Part shown: positions 1 through 13,195 of the stretch, piece by piece
Layout of the letters: every line of letters starts with the position of its first letter
How positions within the stretch are numbered: the first letter of the stretch is position 1
Made by a program: the position numbers and the translations under genes
The notes under the pieces: generated by a model
Told to the model about the DNA's origin: nothing
The model's database searches: none
What the model saw: the letters and a program-made list of their open reading frames with translations, nothing else
Assembly (NCBI RefSeq): GCF_048544455.1
Contig: NC_133531.1
Coordinates: forward strand, 68,672,099 to 68,736,098
DNA: 64,000 nucleotides
Direction of reading: 5' to 3'
DNA from: Silene latifolia
Taxonomy: Eukaryota; Streptophyta; Magnoliopsida; Caryophyllales; Caryophyllaceae

Positions 1-909
1 CGTTTATCAATAACGGTTGGCTTGCTAGATAAGTTTGACGTTATTGTCATACAGATGGCGGTGATCAACTGGTCCCTAAAAGTCACACCTATAGGATACG
101 TTCGAGAGATGTGACGGTATGAAAATACTGTCATGTAGATGCCAAAATTGACTAACCAGTTAGTCCGAGTTATTTGACTAGTAATTAGTCAAATATGTGA
201 TGTTGAGATATAATATTTAATACGGATTAAATATCATGGGCTAAGGCGAATTAACCTGTTAATTCGTAAAATTAAATATACGTGATTTATATTTAATTAA
301 ATGTATATTGAATGTAATTATACAATACTGTTTTGTCGGACACGAATTAATAATTCAGCTAACCCGTATTATTAGCTGATGCCTTAATTTCCGATAACCG
401 ATAACAGTTTATAATCAGACCGCGTCATATACACTTAGCGAGTTTTGGACCGGACCGCGAGCTTAAGTGAAGAGGAAATTAAAAAGCCCATGAGGCTCCC
501 TCCTCACGGTTTGGCCGAGCCATCCCAGGACATAAGGAGAGCTTCTCCTCTTGTCTAACCTAATCTTGATTAGTGAAAGAAATTAGGGTTTCGAAAAAGA
601 ATTTTCTTCTCTGGAGAAACCGAGATCTCACATCTCTAGCAAACTCACATCAGTTCTCCCAATATTGCAAGGCAATCGGAGAACACTGTTCTAGCACAAG
701 GGCATATCTCGGACAAAGTCTTGGGTGCAACGATTAGGAGGAAATCGCTTAGATTTGCATTTCTTTACGCCGCAATTTAAAGGACCCGAGGTTGATTTCT
801 ATACACTTATCGTTTCTATTGTATTTTATGTTTTATGACTATAAATTGCATGTTTAAATTTACGTTATAGTCCTGCAATTAAAGGGTAGTATACGGATAT
901 TAACCCACA
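1..909 (+). mobile_element. Partial Copia-type LTR, truncated by window edge
   Basis: The stretch matches, at clear but diverged similarity, the LTR of the element at 2744-11483. Shared landmarks are the GTTTGACATTACTGTC-like and GGTGATCAACTGG blocks and a late TTTTATGACT block. It ends in TTAACCCACA at 909. The next bases are LINE coding sequence with no primer binding site, so this is a 3' LTR or solo LTR inserted into the LINE at 910-2580. The 5' end and the target duplication lie outside the window. No protein is encoded here. Confidence 0.6.
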
Positions 910-2580
910 CTTGTTTCTTTAAAAGGGAACGTTCCCTTAGCTTAATCCACCAGTCAATAATCCCGTGCAGAGGAATACTGACTTGCAGCCACTCCTCTAG
1001 CAACCTCACACACCTCTTACTGTAAGAGCACTGGAAGAATAAATGTTCAATGTTCTCTTCATCTGTATCACATAACAGGCACCTATTTCTTGCAGCAATC
1101 TACATCTTAATTAACCTATCCTGAGTGAGTAGTCTCTGGTGAGCTACCAGCCAAATAAAGAAAGCATGTTTAGGTAAAATCAACCTGTTCCTAGTCCAGT
1201 GATGCCAAAGGACATCAGCTCCATCATCAACAAGCCAATTATAACCCACCTTGACAGTATAACCACAGTTAGACTGTCTCCATTGCTCCTCAAACATCCA
1301 GGGCTTGAGTTGATTTTTAACAGCACAAATCCTGCGCCAAGACCAACTTGTAGAGATAGAAGGTTCATAATCAATCCAAGCTGAATGTTTAATATAAATG
1401 GAGTGCACCCATTTAACCCAAAGATGGTCAGTCTTCTTCTCAATCCACCACACGTATTTGCCCATCAGGGCAACATTCCATAAGTGCAAGTTCTTTAGAC
1501 CCAACCCACCTTTCCTCCTGGGCTTACAAATCTGCTTCCAAGACACAAGTGCAGGAGTCTCTTTGGTTTCCTGACCATACCAAAGAAAAGCTCGATAAAT
1601 AGCATCAATTTGATTAAGCACTGCTTTAGGGAGAATGAAGTGCATTTTCAATACTACTCACAATAGCTTCACTAATCCCATTAGTATAGAAATTTGACTT
1701 ACCATTGTTCATCTTCAGCCCATAAGAAATAGAGAAGGTCTCAAATGCCCTCAACATAAGAGTAACAGAATGTAGGTCACCTCTGCTAAACATGAGCAGA
1801 TCATCAGCAAAGCACAAATTAGTCAACTTCATTTTTGAGCATAGGGGATGATACTTGAACCCTTTATACCTATCAAGGACCCCTAAAAGCCTACTGAGGT
1901 ACTCTAGGCAGACTGTAAAAAGCAGGGGGGAGAGGGGATCCCCCTGTCTTAAGCCTCTTTGACCCTTAAAAAACCCAAAGACTTCACCATTGAGAGCTAA
2001 TGAGAAGGAAGGAGTGGACACACAACTCATGAAAAGCTCAATGCTAAGAGGGGGGAAATTCAAGGCACACAACATATCTTTGAGAAAGCTCCATTCAATA
2101 GAGTCATAAGCTTTCTACAAGTCAACTTTCATCATAATCCTTGGTGAGCAGACCTTCCTCTTGTAAAGCTTAATGAGATCCTGGCAGATAAGAATATTAC
2201 CCACAATATCTCTATTTTGAATAAAAGCCCCCTGTGAAGGACTGATGATATCAGGTAAAATAAAGCTAAGTCTATTACACATCACTTTAGTGAGACATTT
2301 GTATATTTGTATTACAAACAGCAATAGGCCTAAACTGTAACACACTATCAGGGATTTCAGTTTTAGGCACAAGGGTGAGCACAGTAGTATTAAGCTCCTT
2401 TAGAACTTTCCCAGTCCTAAAAACATTCCTAATAACATGGCACGCCTCCTTCCCCACAATGCTCCAAGAGTCCTTATAGAACTGACTGTTAAATCCATCA
2501 GGGCCTGGTGCTTTTCCACCAAGAATAGAGAACATTGCATCCTTAACCTCTTCATCAGCCTGCTGCGCCTCTTCCCAAGT
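910..2580 (-). pseudogene. L1-type LINE ORF2 fragment (reverse transcriptase + zf-RVT), broken
   Basis: Minus-strand pieces read in order: an RT thumb/palm start around 2535 with GKAPGPDGFN and FRPIAVCN; QGAFIQNRDIVGN near 2200; GLRQGDPLSPLLFTVCLEYLS and the catalytic FADD box (LCFADDLLMFSR) between about 1960 and 1790; then the RT C-terminus and zf-RVT (PRRKGGLGLKNLHLWN, and a CLLC...H...C zinc finger near 1020-1080). Reading frames change between 2535, 2372, 2075 and 1651, so several frameshifts have accumulated. Endonuclease, ORF1 and the 3' end are missing. The right end is a 5' truncation against a Tat-like LTR, and the left end is cut by the Copia LTR. It encodes no working protein. Confidence 0.85.
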
Positions 2581-2743
2581 CCTTTTCTACGTATTTTTCA
2601 TATCTTTTCATATCTTTTCGAGATTCACTTCCAAAGTTTCTCCGAAAAACCCTACTTCCTCCGTGTGATTAGTATAAATAGAGACCTTCGGTCTCACATA
2701 TTTCTCACGCGAGTGTCCGCCCTTCTCTTCTCCCTTTGCATTC
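2563..2743 (+). mobile_element. Tat/Ogre-like gypsy LTR, left part (contains TATA box)
   Basis: This segment carries the GCTGCGCCTCTTC motif that recurs at 11880-11925 and 63950-64000, and a promoter-like TATAAATAG near 2673. It continues after the Copia insertion at 11489. The two flanks share the 5 bp CATTC duplicated on insertion. Its left limit is fused to the LINE at about 2563-2580, so the true LTR start is lost. Confidence 0.6.
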
Positions 2744-4023
2744 TGTTGGAATAAGTGTCCTCCGACAATAATGCGATCACAACTGTCGATCATGATGATC
2801 ACATGTTTAAATCACATATTTAAGAATAAATGTGGGAAGTAATATTTTACAGTCAACTGGTCCACACATATCGCTAATGATTGGCTGACTAGAGTTTGAC
2901 ATTACTGTCGTGCGACGGTGGTGATCAATTGATCCCCTTAGGTCATACCTAAAGGGTGACGCTCTTAATTGATTATTTAATTAATCGTATGTAAATACGG
3001 GTTGATTAAGTTGCTTGAAATTGACGGACGATTTTGTGAGTATAATTGACGTGTCTTATTATAATTCGATTAAATAAGATACGGACTAAGTAATCAAATT
3101 GTTTTATTACTTAGATAAAATTATTGTTTACGAAACAATTGAAATTGAATGAATATTTTATTATAAATACAAGACGTTGTAATCTATAATACGATAAATC
3201 GTTATGGTACAAGTAATTACGAGTTACTAATCGATTTTGTATATGACATATTTTATGAGTATGTTGATTTTTAATATCTTAAAAATACATTACAATTTCA
3301 CATGACAAGTAACATGTGACATTTGACAAATTGACAAAATAATGTGTAAAATGGACTTTCCATTTTACATGATATGTACCGAAAAATAGGGTGGTTTTAG
3401 GGTTTGAAGTGTGCTTTATATTTTATTTAAAATAGCAATCATCAGACTAAAAACCTAGTCTTACATACCTATAATTTATGGGTAGAAGGAAAGGCCATGC
3501 ATTGGCCCTAAAAACCCACCCCACCCGGTTTTAGAGAAAGGAGAAAGTCAAGGGTTTTTGCTCTATAATTACACTACACTACAACACTTTTCACTAGTGT
3601 AATTTTTCATTTTTCATTCACTACAAAAACTTAGAGAAGTTAAAGAAAGAATGTACTCTAATTTCTCTCCTCTCTTGGCCGAATAACAAGAGACCAAAAA
3701 TAATATTTTGGGTCAAATTTTTAAGCTAGATTAATAATATTACTAGTTCATAATATTATTAATTATTAAGAGTAACACCTTGGGTATAAGCTTTTGGGAG
3801 AGGTTCTAATTTGAACCTTTGTTCATCTATTATAAGGAAGCTCAAGAACTAACAAATAGGTGAATTTGTTGGTGCCCTTTTGATCCGAAATCCCAAAGTA
3901 AGATTGACGATTTCTTCTCTAATCTTGTTTTTAGTTTGCATGCATAAGATCTAGTTATTATTTTATGACTAAATAATCACATTTGTAAGAAATGTATAGA
4001 AATGGAATTAATGAATCCTAACA
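2744..4023 (+). repeat. 5' LTR of the gag-only Copia element
   Basis: It is 1280 bp, bounded by TG...CA, and nearly identical to 10205-11483. It is preceded by CATTC (2739-2743). It is AT-rich with no open reading frame. Confidence 0.92.
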
Positions 4024-4025
4024 AG

Positions 4026-4038
4026 TGGTATCAGAGCC
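4026..4038 (+). promoter_or_regulatory. Primer binding site (initiator tRNA-Met type)
   Basis: TGGTATCAGAGCC begins two bases after the 5' LTR. This is the standard Copia primer site complementary to the 3' end of initiator tRNA-Met, where minus-strand DNA synthesis starts. Confidence 0.95.
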
Positions 4039-6220
4039 TTAGGTTGTTTGCATGCAAATCGGTTTATTGTTTTTCCGAGTTAATCTTATTAACAAACAAA
4101 ACTTGTAATTTTGTGTTTATTATGATATATCACGAAATCACTTTGCATGTTAAAGTTTCTGGTCCTAAAATGTATTTGGGATATTTTGGTTCATTTATGG
4201 ATTATATTGTTCATTTTGTTAATTTATGACATAAAAATGTGATTTTGTATATATAAATGTCATTTTTGGACGAAAATTACTTAAACTTTGAATTTTCCAG
4301 TGGTTTTTGGATATGTTTTCACATGTAATACATAATGATGGCCTGTAAATTTTCATGTTAAAATATGTTGTTTTGCTCGAAATATGAATTTTATAAGTTA
4401 AAATCGTATTTAAATGGGTAGATAGGTTAATATGAGTTATATTTCGAATTTAATCATGAAATTTTAGTATGTTGTCACATGCAATTTTACAAGATGTGTG
4501 TAAAATGTTTGGCTATAGTGAAGTCTTTTTGCATGATTTATGAATTTTTGATGAAAAATCACATAAATAGTGACTATAATTAGTTATAATGCTAAAACAT
4601 ACTTCATGACTAAAGAAAAACGTCACATGTTGCATTTTATCATATATTTCAGATCTAAAAGTGAAAAGTTGATGAAAATAAATTTTCTCATATTTTAATG
4701 GTCATATTTGTTAAAACCGATAAACCGCAACATTGTTTTTCTCGATAATTTTTCGAAATATTTCACCTAAGTATTGAACATTATGAGAGTCATGGTATTT
4801 TTCCAGAATGTTCATAAGTTTGAATTTCAAATTTTGAAATTATTTGAAATTATTTTGATTTAATTTGAAGTTTATGTTATAAAATTGTAATTTTAAGTCC
4901 ATAATGAACAATATTATCAAATCAAGTTGAATTATTGTCAAAGTGTTAGTGAAGACTAAATTTTGAGTCCTAAGTGATTTAGGATAATTAACTTGAACAT
5001 AAATATTAGTTTATGTAACATATTGTGATTTCATAAATTAAATCACGCAAATCCGTAAAACCCGATTAATATACGATATTGGCTCTATAAAGGCGATTTA
5101 GCTTAAAATTTGGCATGTTCATACATATTATAAATGTTGCATTTTATTTATTATTGTCATAATTTTGATTTATATAATTTTGAATTATGTAATTTTACTT
5201 AGTATGGCCTTAGTGTTTAGTCGATATTACCCGAAATGTATGGGAATATCGATTCGGTTGTAATTTTGTGATCTCGTATCACCAATTTGTAATTTAATAG
5301 TTATTTAATTTTTATTTCAAATGTATAATAGGATATTATGTAATTTATTTTGTAATTTCCCGGAGTTCCCGAAGAAGACGGTGTTGCCTCGTTTTGCGTG
5401 CCAAGACCGAAGTTCAAGGGACCAAAGGAGTTGGTTTCCGCATTTGTAATAGTTTATTAGATTTACTATTTTAGGAAGGCCATACTAGGATTTTATTTTT
5501 ATGCTTTGCATTTTATTTATATGTTGCATGCATCGCTAAATCGCCATAACTAAACATGCATTTTAAATCGAGTTTATCGACCGTGTCAATTACAATTATC
5601 GTAGTTTACCGCTTTAGTTCACTTAAAACATGATAGATAATAAATTGACATGACCTCTCGCTAAATAAACAATTGAGACTTAGCCTTACCAAAAATTAGA
5701 AACCATGAAAACCTATATCGTGAGGGAGTGCGCTCGGCCAAACCGGGGTACAAACCTTGTTACGTAAGGGAAGTGGGTGATAAATGTCTATCCACCGAAT
5801 TCATGTTGATGAGGGTTGTATCGCTAAAGCGTGCCCAAGTTAATGTGAATTTGGATCATAGACATATTTATTCGAAATTTGGGTTGTACTCAACAAAAGT
5901 ATTCTCGACCATAGCCGGATGTGTTTTGGGCTAAAGATAAAAATTAATGTAATTTTATCGACCAAGAGTTCTAAAAGTAGAATCGATTAAAGGGTTAATC
6001 CACCGAGTTATATTGATAAGGGATGCATCGCCAAAGCGTGCCCAAGTTGATATGAATTTGGGTCTTGGAATCATTTATCAAAGTTGGGTAGTGGTCACTA
6101 GATAAATGCAATAAAACTTGTTTAAATTAAAATTTACGAGTATTATTATTATTTTAAAAACGACAAGTGTTTTATTCCTTCTATTTTTGTTTTGTAGACC
6201 ACTTTTATTTCTCATAACAA

Positions 6221-7244
6221 ATGGCCGCACCAAACAACAACGCTCACGCTCTCACTAATGTTTCATGGCTCCAATCCTTCATGGATCGTCGTAAACTTGA
6301 AAAGAATGGGTCAAACTTTTCCGATTGGGATGCCCAACTCAAGCTAGCCGCCCAAGGTGACGATAAGGTTCGTTACCTTATGGAGGCCTCTCCACCCGAA
6401 CCTAATGCTAGGTCGAGTGCCGCAACAAGGGAAGCCTATGAAGCTTACCATAAGGAATCCGCCGCAATTAAAAATGTGTTAATTTTTGCGATGGAGGCGG
6501 ATCTCCAAAGGAGAGCTTTCAAAATGGGCACCGCTTATGAAATTTATTCCAAACTTGTGACAATGTTCTCACAAACACCGAGGATCGTCCAATATGAGGC
6601 GGCCTCGGCATTCTTTGATCTCGATTTCAAGGAGGGCCAAAAGGTTAGCCCTCACGTGCTCAAATTGTTGGAGCTAGTCGAGACATTGAAAATTCAAAAG
6701 GTTGAAATCCCCAAGGAGCTCATTGTTGATATGATTCTTCACTCCTTATCCAAAGTCAAAGCATATGTGCAATTCCGGGTGAATTTCAATATGCAAGATA
6801 AGGACGTGTCTCTTGAGGAGTTGCACAAGTTACTTGTGCAAGCCGAAAGAGACATGGGGCTAAATGTTAGCCCACCTAAGGATGTGTTAAATATAAGCAC
6901 TAAGAGCAAGGGGAAGTTCAAGAAGAATGGGAAAAAGAGTAAGAGGCAAGCTCCCATGAACACCAAGGCTAGGACTTTTGAAGGTAGCACTTCCAAACCC
7001 AAGAAGGGTCCTCTTGATAAATGTCATTATTGTAATGGTGTTGGACATTGGAAGAGGAATTGTTCCAAGTATCTTGGTGACATCAAAGCTGGAAAGATCA
7101 CTCCAGTAGGTAAATGACTATACTTTCTTTTATGTTTCTAATTTAACTATGGTATTTTGATATAAGTTGTGATAATGTATCCCCTTTTTATTGTAAATAG
7201 GGCCTCCTCCAAGCAAAGACAAGGGAAAAGAGAAGCAAGCTTAA
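6221..7244 (+). CDS. Copia gag (UBN2-type capsid with CCHC zinc knuckle), possibly spliced
   Basis: The continuous frame 6221-7117 gives 298 residues. The first ~230 residues are the alpha-helical gag polyprotein typical of plant Copia elements (UBN2 family; MEADLQRRAF, YEIYSKLVTMF, then LILHSL-like helices). A basic linker follows near residues 225-265. Then comes a CCHC knuckle with C-X2-C-X4-H-X4-C spacing near residues 268-282 (CHYCNGVGHWKRNC), which binds packaged RNA. The frame stops at 7115. However, a GTAAAT donor at 7110 and a TTGTAAATAG acceptor ending at 7200 would splice out 91 bases. That replaces the stop with a 14-codon Pro/Lys-rich tail ending at 7244. The coordinates cover both versions. 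No protease or pol frame follows. The start is the first ATG, about 2.2 kb downstream of the LTR. Confidence 0.85.
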
Positions 7245-10189
7245 GAAATCATGAAGGAGCTAGGAGTAGCTACCAATGAAGCTTTGCTTTTATTATTGTC
7301 TTTATTTTAATGTTATGGATTTTAGAACTATTTTGATTTACGTGTTCGACAAGGAAATGTGTGATCCTTTTAAACTATAGTTGTATTTTGGATTTTGGTG
7401 GCTTGGCCTGCAACCCAAGTCACCCCTTTTATCGTATTTTTTTGTTCTAAAAATTCGTCTTTATATGCTTGTACATAGAAACATATGAACATCTACTTAA
7501 AGTGAACCAATAGACAATTATAATGATAGGATTCATTATATGTCCACAAGCTTGAAACTTGTGTATGATCAATTATAAAGTGATGTTAAGTTGATGAACT
7601 CTCCTAAAGGAATGTCAATTACCAAGTACACTCATCAAATCTAAAATCTATTAGTCAATCTATGAGATAGTCCTCCTTCTACTTCAAAATCATTATTTGT
7701 GTCTCATAAGCTATCTTTGAATATCTAGTGTATTTATTCTAAAGAAAGAGTGGGAGAAAAATAAAGACACAAAGAATACAAAGAATAATTTGTATGCTTG
7801 AGTAAATGAGATCTACGAAAGAAAGAATGATTTGTATACCAAAATAGACAGTATACATGAATAGATGAGATCTACATTACAAAAGAGACTAAGTGAAGTA
7901 ATCGAAAGAATATGTTCTTAAGATAACTACACGAGGAGACCAAAAGAAAGTTCTTGAAAGAAAATGACTAAAGAAAAGTCTCAACAAGAGATTTTGCTAG
8001 TTTATGACCTAGATATAAATAGAGTTTCAAAATTGATATTTACTTAAGAGCCTAAATGAAACAAAGTTGCATCCTTAAATATAAATGAGATTTATGATTA
8101 AAAGTTGCAAAGAAAGATATGCCGATGTCTACAAAAGCTAATTTAATTGTTAACCACGCTAGTGTCGTTACTTAACCTCATTATGAAAATGAAATGGTTA
8201 AACCTCCTTCCGATAAGGGTATTTTGAGAAGGACGTGTATTAAATGGGATTTCACATTTAAGTAATGACATTGCTACGCATCATTATAAAAATGAATGAG
8301 TTAGAGATTAAAATCTCTTTCCATAAGTTTAAGATTGAAACTTTTTCAAAATAAGTATTTTGAAAAGATATGTTGGAAACATATATGATTTTATCTTAAT
8401 AACTTGGCAAAGCAAAATTGATTTCAATTCTTGAAATGCTTCGATTGAGTAGTCAAATACGAAACATGTGGAATTGAGTGGGAGTTTGAAATTATCATGT
8501 GAAGACATGAAATTTAGTGGGAGCAATCATCTTGTAAAATTTATAACTCATCACTTATTGAGAATGACGAGCTAGTACTGTCTTTCACAAAGAAGTATTT
8601 GAGTTTTCAATTCTGGATGAAAATGGACTAAGATGAATCTAATCACAACATGGGATGTTGGATAGGCATTGAGATATGCACATCAAATCAACGAGAAACG
8701 TAGGTTATTCATATCGATGAAAATGGAATTACCGTAAGCAGTCACGGCCATTCATTAAAACTAAGAATGGTTGATTACATGATTAAAGATTACTAATGTT
8801 TCCGCCATTAGAATAATCATGCACATGTCCTATAATGAATCATATGCTTAAGAGCATGATGAGTCATTGGTAAGCCATATAAGAATCGTCATGAATTCTC
8901 GAGGAGAACAAATGAGTTGTTCTAGTGTTTGATAGAACACTTTGTTATGTGACAAGAAGTTGCACATATTTAAGTTTCGAAAACACGTAAGGATTTATGA
9001 AAATCCTAAGGTAATTAAGCTAAAAGGAGAAATAAGAAGTTTGAAAAGATACTTGGTTATAGTAAGAAGCTACTCAAAACTAGTATTTTCAAATTTGTTG
9101 GGACTTATGAGAAGTGCTAGGCTAATCATCTTGACAATTGTTGCAAGATCCTACAAAACATATACCTGGTACATTATGAGTTGGAAGAACACTTGACTAG
9201 TGCAAGTTATGTCATCCACCATAATTCGTTTGTTATGTGATAAACAACAAGAAAGTTCTCTCAAAATAAAGAACTTAAACCTAGTTTGGGAAACTAGATA
9301 TGTACTTGGTGAGATTCATGCTATGTAAGACAAACATGAAAATAAAGGAAAATGCAATTCAAGAGTTTGAACACATGGATACATGGTGTGTTAAACTCAT
9401 GTTGCAAATGACTAGTGTTTACACACTTACAATATACATCACAAGGTGGTAATATGGTATTGACTACCCGAATGTGATGTCCACATTTGTCGTTTGAGTT
9501 ATTATTAACTCACCTTACACTGTGTTACATCCAAACGGGTTGTAGAGACAATTGAACCCCGTTAAAGTGAACACGGTTAACATTGTATTCGCACATAGTC
9601 ACTTACATGAGGTGACGTCTCGAAGTGACTAGAGTATGATGCGATTGATGGCAAGTTCAAGTGCCATGGAGTCATGTGAGATGACTAGCAATCACATAGC
9701 AGACTGTTAGGAACACTTTGTCGGGCTAATGACCGCTTATAGAGTTCTGGCAAATTTATATAGCCTGGTCGTGGCGAGAGCTACTATATTATTCTAATGA
9801 GTCAATTCTTTAACTAAAGACTGTTCGCCTAAGGTGGCACAGTTTCATATTAACTTTGATTTATGTTACTACGACCTTCGTAAATGGGGTCAAATGGGCA
9901 TATTTTGGGTTATGATGGCTGTGGCTAATCGAAGGGAATAGTGCGATAGGAATTGTCCACCCTTGTCAGGGTTAAAACAATATCTCAGGGCCACTCGAGG
10001 AGTAATGAACTGGAAATGCGTGGCCACGCTCGGAAGGCATCTATGGTAGATAATTCCGGTCAATCAGTTATTCTCTAGATCGAGGAAAGCACTCTTGATA
10101 TGATCACTTGCAAGTAAGACCCGAAAGACACCTTGCATTGAGTGGGAGATAGTAATAGGACAAGAGAATTGGTGACGCACACTTGTCGA
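7245..10189 (+). other. Non-coding interior of the gag-only Copia element
   Basis: The stretch is AT-rich and full of stops. Its late part (about 9700-10189) is more GC-balanced and resembles the conserved leader-to-polypurine region of Copia elements. I see no protease DTG, integrase, RT YVDD or RNase H signature. The short frames at 8329-8526 and 8942-9196 look like chance. Confidence 0.6.
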
Positions 10190-10204
10190 GGACAAGTGGG
10201 AGAT
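10190..10204 (+). promoter_or_regulatory. Polypurine tract
   Basis: AAGTGGGAGAT lies directly before the 3' LTR at 10205. AGTGGGAGATTGTTGG is the usual Copia junction and the plus-strand priming site. Confidence 0.85.
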
Positions 10205-11483
10205 TGTTGGAATAAGTGTCCTCCGACAATAATGCGATCACAACTGTCGAACATGATGATCACATGTTTAAATCTTTTATTTAAGAATACATGTGGGAAG
10301 TAATATTTTATAGTTAACTGGTCCACACATATCGGTAATGATTGGCTGACGAGAGTTTGACATTACTGTCGTGCGACGGTGGTGATCAGTTGATCCTCTT
10401 AGGTCATACCTAAAGGGTGACGCTCTTAATTAATTATTTAATTAATCGTATGTAGATACGGGTTGATTAAGTTGCTTAAAATTGACGGACGATTTTGTGA
10501 GTATAATTGACGTGTCTTATTGTAATTAGATTAAATAAGATACGGACTAAGTAATCAAATTGTTTTATTACTTAGATAAATTATTGTTTACGAAACAATT
10601 GAAATTGGATGAATATTTTATTATAAATACAAGACGTTGTAATCTATAATACGATAAACCGTTTTGGTACAAGTAATTACGAGTTACTAGTCGATTTTGT
10701 ATATGACATATTTTATGAGTATGTTGATTTTTAATATGTTAAAAATACATTACAATTTCACATGACAAGTAACATGTGACATTTGACAAATTGACAAAAT
10801 AATGTGTAAAATGGACTTTCCATTTTACATGATATGTACCGAAAAATAGGGTGGTTTTAGAGTTTGAAGTGTGCTTTATATTTTATTTAAAATAGCAATC
10901 ATCACACTAAAAACCTAGTCTTACATACCTATAATTTATGGGTAGAAGGAAAGGCCATGCATTGGCCCTAAAAACCCACCCCACCCGGTTTTAGAGAAAG
11001 GAGAAAGCCAAGGGGTTTTGCTCTATAATTACACTATACTACAACACTTTTCACTAGTGTAATTTTTCATTTTTCATTCACTACAAAAACTTAGAGAAGT
11101 TAAAGAAAGAATGTACTCTAATTTCTCTCCTCTCTTGGCCGAATAACAAGAGACCAAAAATAATATTTTGGGTCAAATTTTTAAGCTAGATTAATAATAT
11201 TACTAGTTCATAATATTATTAATTATTAAGAGTAACACCTTGGGTATAAGCTTTTGGGAGAGGTTCTAATTTGAACCTTTATTCATCTATTATAAGGAAG
11301 CTCAAGAACTAACAAATAGGTGAATTTGTTGGTGCCCTTTTGATCCGAAATCCCAAAGTAAAATTGACGATTTCTTCTCTAATCTTGTTTTTAGTTTGCA
11401 TGCATAAGATCTAGTTATTATTTTATGACTAAATAATCACTTTTGTATGAAATGTATAGAAAAGGAATTAATGAATCCTAACA
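10205..11483 (+). repeat. 3' LTR of the gag-only Copia element
   Basis: It is 1279 bp with the same TGTTGG start and CCTAACA end as the 5' copy. It is followed by the duplicated CATTC (11484-11488). Confidence 0.92.
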
Positions 11484-11488
11484 CATTC

Positions 11489-13176
11489 TAGACCACGTTC
11501 TTACTTTTTGGCGCCTACGTGCTTGAACTTTCGACCACGTAAGCTCGGATATTTCTGAGTACCAGCCTCGTTTTGCATGACCGACCAATTTGACCAACTC
11601 CACATTCAACCAACTTAATCAATCTTGTTCGTTTTCCTCCTAGAGGGCACTTTCGTCGTACATTCGAGTCGAGCATCACTAAACGTTAACTTAGTTCATC
11701 TCGTTTCGTCAAACATGTAAGTCTGAGGGTGTAAATCCTTCTTTTATTTATCGTTCTTTATTTATTGTAATCATTAATGTAAGATTTATGTCGAAAGTAT
11801 TCTTAAAACCGATTTGTAAAACCATGTCTTAAAACCTTTTTACGGATTATTAGAGGACAACCGCCGAGAAAGAACGCAGCATTTGCTGCGCCTCTTCGAA
11901 GGGACGCAGTACCTGCTGCGCCTCTTCGTGAGGCTGCCGCAGTTCCTGCTTCCTTTCTTCTTCCTTCGTCTTTTGATAATTCGATTGTTTTGTTTCGATT
12001 TCAATTGTTCATATTTCTTTTAACCCGATAATTTGAATATAATAATTTTAACATGTTAATAATTCTTCATAATTAATTCATCTTTTAATTCCCGACTTAA
12101 ATCCCAAATAATTCATATTCGCGGGTTTTCGTCATTAAAATCAAATTCGGGTTTTAGAGATTCGATTTACCCATATTGAGTATCTAGAATTCGATCTTTG
12201 ATATTCCCATTTGTTATTCATCCGTTGCCATCGTTAGTTCGTCATTAATAATCTGTTTAGCCTAATTAACTTGTTTAGTTTGTTAATCCGTAATAATCCT
12301 TTTAATCTTGTATTAATTAGTCCTAATTTGTTTTGTTTCATGTTTTATTATTTTTATGACCTTAATCACATGTAAATAATCTGTTAATCACTTTCATCCG
12401 AGTCAAATAATATAATCGATCATTAAAATCATCAACGAATATTAACAACTCGCAATTCCGCTTCACGGCCTTAATCGAAAGCCAAGGAACGGACGCAAAG
12501 AATCGAATCGCCTCTTCAAGGGACGAGCTACTCTGCTGCTACTTTCTGGTTGATTTATGTCCCTGAACTCCCGTTTTGCCTTGACCTAGTTTATTAATTA
12601 CGTATTAATTAACTATTAATCGTATTATCACCCTAATTCTTGTTCGTTAATTTATTTATTTATTCTTTCTCAAATTATCCGTTTTAAATGTATTTTCGAC
12701 ATAAATTATTAAATCCGATGTAATTATTGTAATTTTCTTTATTGTATTTTATTGTATTTCTTTTATTGTATTGCTTGTATGCTCTCACATGTAATCAATT
12801 TAAATCCCAATTCGACCCACTTGTATGATAAATTACGTGTTAACCGACTTAGTATTAATTCTCACATGCTAGGACTAAAACGTTGGATGTTGCATTGCAT
12901 GCATATAAATCGACAATATATCGAGTATAGACAATTTCCCTAATCATTAGTAGAGGCCGCTATCGAGGCGGGCGGGATTAGGTGTTCGATCAAAAGAGCT
13001 TCCTAATACGTACCCTCACCCCTTACTCCAGATCTCTGTGAATATCCGTGTTCATTGGCATCCACGAGAGTCATTCTAGACATAGAATGCTAAGGGTAAC
13101 GAGTTCTTGGTGTTCATGTCATTACTTTGTGTCTTGACATGGCACGAGGTATTTGCACGGTTTCCAATTTTCCACA
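11489..13176 (+). mobile_element. Tat/Ogre-like gypsy LTR, right part (R/U5)
   Basis: This continues the LTR interrupted at 2743. It contains two copies of a GACGCAG...CTGCTGCGCCTCTTC unit (11872-11925) and a degenerate one near 12490-12540. The probable end is TTTTCCACA at 13176, because a primer site follows within seven bases. The small frames inside are not coding. The rest of the element is not recognisable beyond about 13386. Confidence 0.6.
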
Positions 13177-13182
13177 ATAAAT

Positions 13183-13195
13183 TGGTGGCGACTCC
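13183..13195 (+). promoter_or_regulatory. Primer binding site, TGGCGACTCC type
   Basis: TGGTGGCGACTCC sits just after the LTR end. The TGGCGACTCC core is the usual Tat/Ogre-class primer site (tRNA-Arg type). This is the best evidence for assigning the preceding LTR to that lineage. Confidence 0.6.

Larger units (their letters stand above)
2744..11483 (+). mobile_element. Complete non-autonomous Copia-type LTR retrotransposon with gag only (TR-GAG-like)
   Basis: Two direct LTRs (2744-4023 and 10205-11483) start TGTTGGAATAAG and end CCTAACA. The insertion is framed by CATTC at 2739-2743 and again at 11484-11488, a 5 bp target duplication, so the copy is structurally intact. A primer binding site and a polypurine tract are in the usual places. 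The only clear coding region is a gag gene. About 3 kb from 7245 to 10189 has no protease, integrase, RT or RNase H motif in any frame that I could see. LTRs differ at about 32 places by eye in about 1280 bp, so the insertion is not very recent. Known family: TR-GAG elements, which rely on other elements' pol products. Confidence 0.85.

Noticed and set aside
4002..5934. Short frames between the 5' LTR and gag
   Set aside because: They lie in the Copia leader, begin at or near the primer site, and have no conserved features.
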